A DNA stretch of 64,000 nucleotides from LMDS01 sp040007475 (GTDB lineage Bacteria; Pseudomonadota; Gammaproteobacteria; Burkholderiales; Burkholderiaceae_C), in the NCBI GenBank assembly GCA_040007475.1, contig JBDTVC010000002.1, positions 1 to 64,000 on the forward strand, written 5' to 3'. Every line of letters begins with the position of its first letter. The first letter of the stretch is position 1. Under the pieces are notes generated by a model. It did no database searches. It was not told the origin of the DNA and worked only from the letters and a program-made list of their open reading frames with translations. The translations under genes and the position numbers were made by a program. Positions 1 through 7,393 of the stretch are shown here, piece after piece.

Positions 1-35
1 GGCCGCGGCTCGCGCCACGACTTGGACTCGAGCAC

Positions 36-314
36 TCAAGCCGCCCGATAGAAATACGGGTCGAGTGTCGAGACCTGAGTGATGGCGTCGACCGGCAAGC
101 CATTGCGGTCGGCGACAGTGCGGATGGCTTCGGGTGTCGGACTGTCGTAGATGCAGAAGGTCTTCTTCCGGTCGGGACTCACGTAGGAGTGCACCCAGGA
201 CACGCCGTCTTTGGCGTTGTTTTCGATCACAGTGTTGCAGATATTGGCGCCGGCCTCGGTCTGGGGGATGGACAGGCCGTCGGGAAAGCTGCGTTCGACA
301 AGGTAGCGGGGCAT
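36..314 (-). CDS. DUF4242 (SCO4226-like) small protein
   Basis: A 92-residue protein that starts MPRYLVERSFPDG and carries the YDSPTPEAIR segment typical of the DUF4242 family. These are single ferredoxin-like-fold domains; one Streptomyces member binds nickel, but the family has no agreed role. The full domain is present and no signal peptide is visible. It lies 108 bases downstream of the LuxR-type regulator on the same strand, so the two may be co-transcribed. Family assignment is from sequence pattern; function is unknown. Confidence 0.85.
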   Translation of the reverse strand: MPRYLVERSFPDGLSIPQTEAGANICNTVIENNAKDGVSWVHSYVSPDRKKTFCIYDSPTPEAIRTVADRNGLPVDAITQVSTLDPYFYRAA

Positions 315-422
315 GGCAGAGTCCTTTCATGGTCGTTGCGGTCCGTGGGTGGGCCGTACCGTCACGATAGGGAGCCGGTGTTCTGTGTGCGAGGGCGTCG
401 CTACCCGATTCAGCGGGCCGCG

Positions 423-3032
423 CTACCCATTTTTCGGCAGCAAGCCGCGGCGTCGGGCTGTTGCTACCGCCTCGCCCCGAGTGGCGACATCAAGCTTGCC
501 GAGGATGGCCTCGACGTGATGCTCGACGGTGCGCGGCGAACGCGAAAGCCGCTGCGCGATCTGGGCGTTGCGCCAGCCGTCTGCGAGAAGTTCGAGCACG
601 GCGAACTCGCGCGCGGTGAGGCCGGCCGCGTTGGCACGCGTGCGTGCTTGGGCGCCGCGTGGCACGGCGCGCGCGCCTGCTTGGCGCAGTTGCCGGCGAA
701 TGCGCTCGGCAAGCGGCCGCGCTCCCAGCCCATCGAGGATGTCGAGTGCCACCCGTTGCGCCGCTTCGTCGCCGTCGCCGAGAGCGCGCGCCTCCTCGTA
801 TGGGCAACCCATCCCACGCCATGCTGCCGCCGCTTCCTTCCAATGCCCTTGAATTTGCAGGCGAAACGGCTCGGCGCACTCATCGAGGGCCGCGCCAGAT
901 GAACGTCCGGCGCACGCGCACCAGAACGCGAGCTCGCCCAGCAGCCACGGGTGCCGCTTGCTCGCCGCGAGCGCCAGCACCCGCTCGGCTTCGCGCAGCG
1001 CGCCAGCGTCGTCGCCGGCAGTCCAGGCCGCCTCGGCCCGAGCTGCGCACACGGGACCGAGCCGCTGAAGCGTACCGGTCAGCTCAGCCAGCTTGAGTGC
1101 TTCGTCCAGCACATGGTTGCCGCCGGGGTCGCCGCGTCGCGTGCGCAGCTTGCCGAGTGCGATCAAGGCGGCAACTCGGTTGGTGGTACCGCCAGGCTGT
1201 TGATCAACAGCAGCATTCGCTCGTTCGCCGCAGAGCGTCCAGCGGCCGCGGTAGAGATCGCACAGGGCTTGCCAACTTTCCATGTATCCGGCGAGCCGGT
1301 CGAGGTCGCGGGCGCGGGCGAAAGCGATACCGTCCGCGAGGTAACGCTCTGCGGCGTCGAACTCGTGCAGTTCGCCGGAGGCGGTGCCCAGCATCACGTA
1401 GGCGTCGGCTACGCCGGCGCCGCCATCGGCCAGGCTGCGAGCGAGTTCGAGGCTCTGCGTGACGCTGGCGCAGCCACGCGGATAGTCAACAAACATCAGT
1501 GCTGCGCCGAGCGATACGAGGGCGCTGGCCTTCGTGGCAAGGTCGCCGACGCGCTCGGCCAGCGCCAAGGCTTTCTCGCCCCAGTCGATGGCGGCGGCGT
1601 AGTCGCGATTGAGCATGCGCAGGTACGACTCGGTCGCATAGGCGCGGGCGCGGGCGCGGCTCGGCGGGAGAGTTTGCGCGATCGCGATGGCGCGCTGGCT
1701 GGCCGCGTCGGCGTCAGCGTTGCGCAGCGCGCGCACCAGCGACATGGCGTGCGCCGAGAGACTGAGGCTGCGCTGCTCCGGGCGGTCGTCGCCATACAGT
1801 GCGATCGACTGCTCACGAGCGGCGATGGCGGTGGCGAGATCGTTGAGTTCGAAGCTGTGCGTCGCGAGCTCATCGAGCACGGATGCATGCTGGGCGTCGG
1901 TGAGTCGATCAGCGTATGCCAGCGCGATCTGGCAGTGTGCTGCCGCCTCGCGCCGCGAGCCGCGCATGGCTGCTTCGCGTACCGCAAGGGGTGCCCAGCG
2001 AAGCACGGCTTCAGCGTCGCCGGCGCGATGCGCGTGGTGAGCCCGCGCGGCGAGCGGCGCCGCCGCGTCCGGCAGCGCGGCGAGTGCGGCCAGTACGCGA
2101 GCGTGAAGCTGGGCGGCTCGCGGCGCCGGTATGGCGGCCTCGATCGCCGTGCGAGCAAGCTCGTGGCGAAAACGCAAGGCTCGGCCCTCGGCGAGGAGCA
2201 GGCCGCTCGCCAAGCAGGTTGCGACAGCGTCGCTCGCCTTGCCGAGCAACGCTTCGGCCAGTGCAGGCTCGACCTGACGCGGCACGATCGCTAGCAGGTG
2301 CAGCACCTCTATCGCCGCCGCGGGCAGCCGGGCGGCGCGCCCAAGCACCGCGTCCCGAACGCTCGCCGGCACGACCCCATCTGCGCCGCTCTGACGCAGC
2401 AGCTCGGCCACGAAGAAGGCGTTGCCGCCCGTGACCGAGTAGATACCTGCGGCATCGCCGCGACGGGCGACGGCCGCGAGTTGCTCGACAGCTTTGCGTG
2501 TGAGCGTGGGCACGGTCACCCTTGAGACGTGGGAAGCCGGCAGTTCGCCGAGCAAACTGCGCAGCCGGTCGAGCGAAGCGACGTCATCGCGGTGGCTTAG
2601 CAGCAGCAGGGCTGGCACTCGCTGGATTCTCCGGCCAAGGAACTTCACCAGATCAAGAGTCGCCTCGTCGGCCCAATGGATGTCCTCGAACACCACGACC
2701 GTCGGCGCCGGCGGCCGGCCGATCTCCTCCAGAACGGCGCCGAACACGGCGGCGCGGTCGCCGTTGGCCGAGAGTCGCGCACGCAGGCCTGCAGCGGCCG
2801 AGCCGGCAATATCGTGCAAAGGGCCGAGCGGTCGCGGTGTAGCGAGCGCCTCGCAACCGCCCCAGAGCACGCGCCCACTGCCATACTCGGCGGCGAAGCG
2901 CTCAAGCAGCGCGGTCTTGCCGATGCCTGCTTCACCCGAGACGAGCACCGTGTGCCCGCGGCCCTCCGCGGCGGCGCGGGCATGCTCGCCGAGGACGGCC
3001 AGCAGCGCATCACGTTCCAGAAGTTTGGACAT
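423..3032 (-). CDS. LuxR-family transcriptional regulator with AAA ATPase domain (LAL/MalT-type)
   Basis: 869 residues from the ATG chosen here. Walker A GEAGIGKT lies at residues 33-40 and Walker B with VVVFEDIHWAD from about 111. A long alpha-helical, TPR-like middle follows, and a C-terminal LuxR/GerE helix-turn-helix (LTAREFAVLELLADG ... SPRTVEHHVEAIL) ends the protein. This is the layout of large ATP-binding LuxR regulators, in which nucleotide and an inducer bound by the helical region switch DNA binding. The frame stays open 26 codons upstream, but family members begin at an LxERDxxL motif, matching MSKLLERDALL. The target genes cannot be told from sequence; the only close same-strand neighbour is the DUF4242 gene downstream. 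Confidence 0.9.
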   Translation of the reverse strand: MSKLLERDALLAVLGEHARAAAEGRGHTVLVSGEAGIGKTALLERFAAEYGSGRVLWGGCEALATPRPLGPLHDIAGSAAAGLRARLSANGDRAAVFGAVLEEIGRPPAPTVVVFEDIHWADEATLDLVKFLGRRIQRVPALLLLSHRDDVASLDRLRSLLGELPASHVSRVTVPTLTRKAVEQLAAVARRGDAAGIYSVTGGNAFFVAELLRQSGADGVVPASVRDAVLGRAARLPAAAIEVLHLLAIVPRQVEPALAEALLGKASDAVATCLASGLLLAEGRALRFRHELARTAIEAAIPAPRAAQLHARVLAALAALPDAAAPLAARAHHAHRAGDAEAVLRWAPLAVREAAMRGSRREAAAHCQIALAYADRLTDAQHASVLDELATHSFELNDLATAIAAREQSIALYGDDRPEQRSLSLSAHAMSLVRALRNADADAASQRAIAIAQTLPPSRARARAYATESYLRMLNRDYAAAIDWGEKALALAERVGDLATKASALVSLGAALMFVDYPRGCASVTQSLELARSLADGGAGVADAYVMLGTASGELHEFDAAERYLADGIAFARARDLDRLAGYMESWQALCDLYRGRWTLCGERANAAVDQQPGGTTNRVAALIALGKLRTRRGDPGGNHVLDEALKLAELTGTLQRLGPVCAARAEAAWTAGDDAGALREAERVLALAASKRHPWLLGELAFWCACAGRSSGAALDECAEPFRLQIQGHWKEAAAAWRGMGCPYEEARALGDGDEAAQRVALDILDGLGARPLAERIRRQLRQAGARAVPRGAQARTRANAAGLTAREFAVLELLADGWRNAQIAQRLSRSPRTVEHHVEAILGKLDVATRGEAVATARRRGLLPKNG

Positions 3033-3526
3033 GCTCGAAAGCTTACTGCGCCTTTGCAGCACGGATACTTCGATGCGACAGCATCGACCTTCAACGAAAT
3101 AGTTGAACATCGCTGCGTTGTCTAAACCTTGGACGACGGCTTCAAGGAACCCACTTTGGCGACACGAAGTCCCGCTTAGGGTCGGGTCCGTGAGTTCGAG
3201 TTGTAGAGAAGCGGTCGCCCACGCAGCGTGAACCGTCTCGTGGATGTCCTACGACCGCAGTACCTCGTACAGCTGCCGTTCGAGTCCAGGCCTCTCCCCC
3301 GGCCCAACGACTGCTTGGTGCGAGTCAGCGTGAGTAGGGCCGCGGCCCGCGACCGGCTCCAATCGCTGCACTCCAGACTCCCGTCGCGGCGAGTCGCCGC
3401 GCGAGCAGAGGACCCCTGCACGGGGGGATTCCTTGACCGACCGCTGCAGACCCTAGGTCTTGAACAATTTTGCGGCCCAGCGCATCGCAGTGCGTCCGTA
3501 GTGCGAAGGTCAAACCCATCAAGTTT
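3033..3526. other. intergenic region with no convincing gene
   Basis: About 490 bases between the start of the LuxR regulator gene and the palindrome near the tRNA. Short open frames exist on both strands but none has a recognisable family, a good ribosome site or a domain. Nothing else is seen apart from presumed promoter sequence for the regulator. Confidence 0.6.
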
Positions 3527-3580
3527 GGGCCGCATGGGCCGCATGGGCCGCAAATGCGGCCCATGCGGCCCATGCGGTCC
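3527..3580. repeat. nested 9-mer palindrome (GGGCCGCAT x3 facing ATGCGGCCC x3)
   Basis: Three head-to-tail copies of GGGCCGCAT (3527-3535, 3536-3544, 3545-3553, the last with A in place of T) are followed immediately by three copies of its reverse complement (3554-3562, 3563-3571, 3572-3580, the last with one C-to-T change). The result is a near-perfect 26-bp stem with almost no loop. It sits just past the terminator of the tRNA gene. It is too G+C rich and lacks a T tract in the plus direction, so it is not an ordinary terminator. Confidence 0.9.
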
Positions 3581-3613
3581 AAAGAAAAAGGGCCCGCTTA
3601 CGTGCGGGCCCTT
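3581..3613 (-). terminator. intrinsic terminator of tRNA-Thr
   Basis: Read on the minus strand, a 10-bp perfect stem AAGGGCCCGC / GCGGGCCCTT with a 6-base loop is followed by TTTTTCTTT-like sequence. It lies 8 bases past the CCA end of the tRNA gene, which is the expected position. Confidence 0.9.
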
Positions 3614-3621
3614 ATGAACAC

Positions 3622-3697
3622 TGGTGCCGGTGAGAAGAGTCGAACTCCCGACCTTCGCATTACGAATGCGCTGCTCTACCAACTGAGCTACACCGGC
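3622..3697 (-). tRNA. tRNA-Thr (anticodon CGT)
   Basis: The minus strand reads GCCGGTGTAGCTCAGTTGG at the 5' end, has the anticodon loop TTCGTAA, the T-loop GTTCGACTC and ends ACCGGCACCA. The acceptor stem GCCGGTG pairs fully with CACCGGC. The anticodon CGT decodes ACG (Thr). CCA is encoded; length with CCA is 76. A TAGAAT -10-like hexamer lies about 50 bases upstream (3748-3753 on the minus strand), with no clear -35. A terminator follows directly. Confidence 0.97.
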
Positions 3698-3910
3698 ATG
3701 ACCCTTTCGGGCCGTCGCAGCGGAAGGTCCGCAGCGAACAATCCGGAATTCTAGCCGATGTCGCCAACGCGATCGGCAGGTCAGTGCGGGCGGCAGGAGA
3801 TTCTCATCGTGGGTCAATTGTCGCCGTGCCGACGCAGCGGCCTGACCCGGATCAAGAAGCCGTGTGCCGATCCGTCGTAGCCTGCGCTGCCCTCACATCG
3901 CGGAGCCACG

Positions 3911-4411
3911 ATGAGCACATTGGAATGGTCCGACGCCCTGTCGCTGGACTTGCCGGAAATGGACGACACCCACCGCGAGTTCGTGGTGCTGCTGGCCGCG
4001 GTCGAGAACGCGGCGGACGCGCAGATCGAGGCGACCTGGCGCGAGCTGATCGCGCACACCGACGACCACTTCGGGCGCGAGGACCGCTGGATGCGCGACA
4101 CGCGCTACGCCTCGTCGAATTGCCACTCGACGCAGCATCTGGTCGTGCTGAAGGTGATGCGCGAGATCGAGGCGATGGTGCGCGAAGACAAGCCGGCGCT
4201 CATCCGTCAGGTGGCGCGCGAACTGGCGCAGTGGTTTCCGCAGCACGCGCAGGGCATGGATGCAGCACTGGCGCTGCACCTGCGTGGAGTGGGCTACGAC
4301 GCGGCCAGCGGCATCGTCGCGATGCCCGAGGCGCTGCCGGCCGAGGCGATCACGGGCTGCGGTTCTGTCGCCTGCTCGCCGCGAGCGGCCGAGGCGGGCG
4401 CAGGGGCCTAG
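3911..4411 (+). CDS. bacteriohemerythrin
   Basis: A 166-residue protein with the hemerythrin four-helix O2-binding di-iron site. All expected ligands can be placed: H21 (THREF), H53 and E57 (HTDDHFGREDRWM), H72 and H76, H112 and D117 (HAQGMD). Hemerythrins store or sense O2 in the cytoplasm. The C-terminal ~35 residues are an extra low-complexity tail, unlike the compact 130-residue forms. The gene lies directly upstream of a chemoreceptor gene on the same strand (113-base gap). An O2-linked partnership is possible but is only inferred from adjacency. Confidence 0.92.
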   Translation: MSTLEWSDALSLDLPEMDDTHREFVVLLAAVENAADAQIEATWRELIAHTDDHFGREDRWMRDTRYASSNCHSTQHLVVLKVMREIEAMVREDKPALIRQVARELAQWFPQHAQGMDAALALHLRGVGYDAASGIVAMPEALPAEAITGCGSVACSPRAAEAGAGA

Positions 4412-4524
4412 AAGCGGCCTGCGCAGGGCGCCCTCAGGAGCGGCACCGGACTGCCGATAAGCACCTTCAGGAACGCGGCGCGCGCTGGCACGCCGGGTGA
4501 TCCGTTTCATGAAGGAATGCGCAC

Positions 4525-6087
4525 ATGGTGCCCCTCAAGTTGTCGATCGGCGCGCGCCTGGGCGCCGGCTTTGCCGTCATCGCCGCGCTGGCGCTGGGTG
4601 CTTCGGCGCTCGGCTTGCTGCAACTGAACCGCGTGGGTGGTCAGTTCACGCGCATCGTCGAGGTCAACAACCCGAAGAGCGACCAGGCCAACCGGATGCT
4701 CAACGAGATCGGCCTGATGGGCGCACAAGTACGCATGGTCGCGCTGCTGAGCCTGCCCAAGGCGATCGACGACGAGATCAAGGTGATGAACGCGGCCATC
4801 GACCGCTACCAGCAGGCCGAGAACGCCGTGGCTCAAGCCATCACGGCCGACCCGGTCGCGACCGACGAGGAGCGCCGGCTTGTCAAGGCCATCCAGACGG
4901 CCGGGCGCGCCACGGTGCCGCTGATCCGCGAGGCCGCGGCGCAAGGCGCCGATGGCGCCAACGTCGAGGCGACGATGACGCTGATGCAGCGCGTGCGCCC
5001 GGTCGAGACCGAGTGGCGCAAGGCCGCCACCGAACTGACGGCGCTCGAGGAGCGCTACAACCACGAGTCGCTCGATCAGTCCGCGCGATCGCGGCAGCAA
5101 GCGGCCTGGGCACTGGCCATCCTGGCACTCGCCACCTTGGTCGTCAGCGGCCTGCTGGCCTGGCGGCTGACGCGCGGCGTCACGCGGCCGGTGCATCAGG
5201 CGATTGCGCTCGCGGAGCGTGTTGCCGGGGGCGACCTGTCGCAAGGCGTGGTGGAGCGCTTTCCCAGTGAATTCGGGCGACTGATGGCCTCGCTGCAGAA
5301 CATGCAGGCATCGCTCGCCAGCATGGTGCTGCAAGTGCGCGAATCGAGCGACAGCATTGGCACTGCATCGAGCGAGATCGCCAGTGGCAACCTCGATTTG
5401 AGCAACCGCACCGAACATGCTGCCAGCAATCTGCAGCAGACCGCGTCGTCGATGGCGCAGTTGACCACGACCGTGAACCGCAGCGCCGACGCGGCACGTG
5501 ATGCGAATCAGCTCGCATCGTCGGCGACCGACGTGGCACGCCGCGGCGGGCAGGTCGTGACGCAGGTCGTCGAGACGATGGACGGCATCAACGCGTCGTC
5601 GAGGAAGATCGTCGACATCATCGGCGTGATCGACGGCATCGCGTTCCAGACCAACATCCTCGCGCTCAACGCGGCGGTCGAGGCGGCGCGTGCGGGCGAG
5701 CAGGGTCGCGGTTTCGCCGTGGTGGCCGGCGAGGTGCGCTCGCTCGCGCAACGCAGCGCCGAGGCCGCGCGCGAGATCAAGGGGTTGATCGGCGACTCGG
5801 TCGACAAGGTCGCCTCCGGTGCGCGCCTGGTGCAGGACGCCGGCGCGACGATGGACGAGATCGTCGGCTCGGTGCAGCGTGTCACCGACGTGATCGGGAG
5901 CATCACCTCGGCCGCGACGCACCAGAGCAATGACATCGGCCAGGTCAACGGCGCGGTGCGCGAACTCGACGAGATGACGCAGCAGAACGCCGCGCTCGTG
6001 GAGCAGAGCGCGGCTGCCGCCAAGAGCCTCGAAGATCAGGTGCAGCGGCTGTCGGCGTTGGTGCGCGGCTTTCGCCTCGCGCCCTGA
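4525..6087 (+). CDS. methyl-accepting chemotaxis protein
   Basis: 520 residues. Membrane segment 1 is at about 13-33, a 160-residue periplasmic four-helix-type domain follows, membrane segment 2 is at about 192-213, HAMP at about 214-265, then the long cytoplasmic coiled coil. The conserved hairpin tip is at about 370-405 (DGIAFQTNILALNAAVEAAR, then GRGFAVVAGEVRSLAQRSA). It signals to CheA/CheW. The C-terminus ends GFRLAP with no NWETF-type CheR-binding pentapeptide, so adaptation must rely on other receptors' tethers. The ATG is preceded by GAAGGA at a slightly long distance. The ligand is unknown. Confidence 0.95.
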   Translation: MVPLKLSIGARLGAGFAVIAALALGASALGLLQLNRVGGQFTRIVEVNNPKSDQANRMLNEIGLMGAQVRMVALLSLPKAIDDEIKVMNAAIDRYQQAENAVAQAITADPVATDEERRLVKAIQTAGRATVPLIREAAAQGADGANVEATMTLMQRVRPVETEWRKAATELTALEERYNHESLDQSARSRQQAAWALAILALATLVVSGLLAWRLTRGVTRPVHQAIALAERVAGGDLSQGVVERFPSEFGRLMASLQNMQASLASMVLQVRESSDSIGTASSEIASGNLDLSNRTEHAASNLQQTASSMAQLTTTVNRSADAARDANQLASSATDVARRGGQVVTQVVETMDGINASSRKIVDIIGVIDGIAFQTNILALNAAVEAARAGEQGRGFAVVAGEVRSLAQRSAEAAREIKGLIGDSVDKVASGARLVQDAGATMDEIVGSVQRVTDVIGSITSAATHQSNDIGQVNGAVRELDEMTQQNAALVEQSAAAAKSLEDQVQRLSALVRGFRLAP

Positions 6088-6105
6088 CGCGCGGCCGCGC
6101 AGCCG

Positions 6106-7365
6106 CTACTTCAGCGCGAAGGTCGCGAGCTTCTTCGCGACCGGGACGTTCTTCAGCGTCACGTAGACCGGCAGGCCGCCTTTGTACTTCGGGTAGTCCT
6201 CGCCCTGGATCAGCGGCGCGAGGTAGCGCTTGCACTTGTCGGTGATGCCGAAGCCATCCTTCGTGATGAAGTCGCGCGGCATGAATTTCTCGACGTTCGC
6301 GACCTTGGCGAGATCGGCCACGCCGATCTTGTACTTGTACGGCACATCCGAGAGGCGCTCCACGGTGGGCATCACCGCGTTGCGCCCGGCCAGCGCGAGC
6401 TCGACCGCCTTCTGGCCCAGCTGGTAGGCCTGCTTCACGTCGGTGGCCGAGGCGATGTGGCGCGCCGCGCGCTGCAGGTAGTCGGCCACGGCCCAGTGGA
6501 ACTTGTACCCCAGCGCCTGCTTGACCATGTTCGCGACGACCGGCGCCGCACCGCCGAGCTGCGCGTGGCCGAAGGCGTCGCGCGCTCCCTGCTCGGCGAG
6601 GAAGGTGCCGTCCGGGTGGTGGCAGCCCTCGGAGACGACGACGGTGCAGAAGCCGTGCGCCTTGACCAGCTTGTCGACGCGCGCGAGAAACTTCTTCTCG
6701 TCGAACTCGATCTCGGGGAACAGCACGACGACCGGGATGCCGTGGTCCTCGACCAGCCCGCCGGCCGCCGCGATCCAGCCGGCATGGCGCCCCATCACCT
6801 CGACGACAAACACCTTCGTCGAGGTCTTGGCCATCGAGCGCACATCGAACGACGCTTCGAGCGTCGACACGGCGACGTACTTCGCGACGGAGCCGAAGCC
6901 CGGGCAGCAGTCGGTGATCGGCAGGTCGTTGTCGATCGTCTTCGGCACGTGGATCGCCTGCAGCGGGTAGCCCATCGCTTCGCTGAGCTGGCTCACCTTG
7001 AAGCAGGTGTCGGCCGAGTCGCCGCCGCCGTTGTAGAAGAAGTAGCCGATGTCGTGGGCCTTGAAGACCTCGATCAGGCGCTCGTACTCGCGGCGGTGCG
7101 TGTCGAGCGACTTGAGCTTGTAGCGGCACGAGCCGAACGCGCCTGATGGCGTGTTGCGCAGCGCGGCGATGGCACTGGCCGACTCCTTGCCGGTGTCGAT
7201 CAGGTCTTCTGTGAGCGCGCCGATGATGCCGTTGCGGCCGGCGTAGACCTTGCCGATCTTGTCCTTGTGCTGGCGCGCAGTCTCGATCACGCCGCAGGCG
7301 GAGGCGTTGATGACGGCGGTCACACCGCCGGACTGCGCGTAGAACGCGTTCTTCTTCTTGGCCAT
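6106..7365 (-). CDS. 6-phosphofructokinase, predicted pyrophosphate-dependent
   Basis: 419 residues, longer than the ~320-residue ATP-PfkA. The two positions that set the phosphoryl donor point to PPi: the E. coli GGDGS motif is GGGDS here (residues 113-117, Asp in place of the second Gly), and PGTIDND is PKTIDND (141-147, Lys in place of Gly). The substrate-binding MGRHAGW motif is at 191-197. The enzyme would interconvert fructose-6-P and fructose-1,6-bisP reversibly with PPi. It lies 28 bases downstream of pepN on the same strand, probably as the last gene of the prfB-HAD-pepN run. Confidence 0.93.
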   Translation of the reverse strand: MAKKKNAFYAQSGGVTAVINASACGVIETARQHKDKIGKVYAGRNGIIGALTEDLIDTGKESASAIAALRNTPSGAFGSCRYKLKSLDTHRREYERLIEVFKAHDIGYFFYNGGGDSADTCFKVSQLSEAMGYPLQAIHVPKTIDNDLPITDCCPGFGSVAKYVAVSTLEASFDVRSMAKTSTKVFVVEVMGRHAGWIAAAGGLVEDHGIPVVVLFPEIEFDEKKFLARVDKLVKAHGFCTVVVSEGCHHPDGTFLAEQGARDAFGHAQLGGAAPVVANMVKQALGYKFHWAVADYLQRAARHIASATDVKQAYQLGQKAVELALAGRNAVMPTVERLSDVPYKYKIGVADLAKVANVEKFMPRDFITKDGFGITDKCKRYLAPLIQGEDYPKYKGGLPVYVTLKNVPVAKKLATFALK

Positions 7366-7393
7366 GTCGGCAATGCTCCCTGGGTGAATCGGA

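Noticed and set aside
3527..3580. CRISPR array
   Set aside because: The repeat unit is 9 bases with no spacers, and half the units are inverted.
3176..3817. Minus-strand frame translating to AQLVEQRIRNAKVGSSTLL
   Set aside because: This is the well-known translation of a tRNA gene; the frame runs through tRNA-Thr and its terminator.
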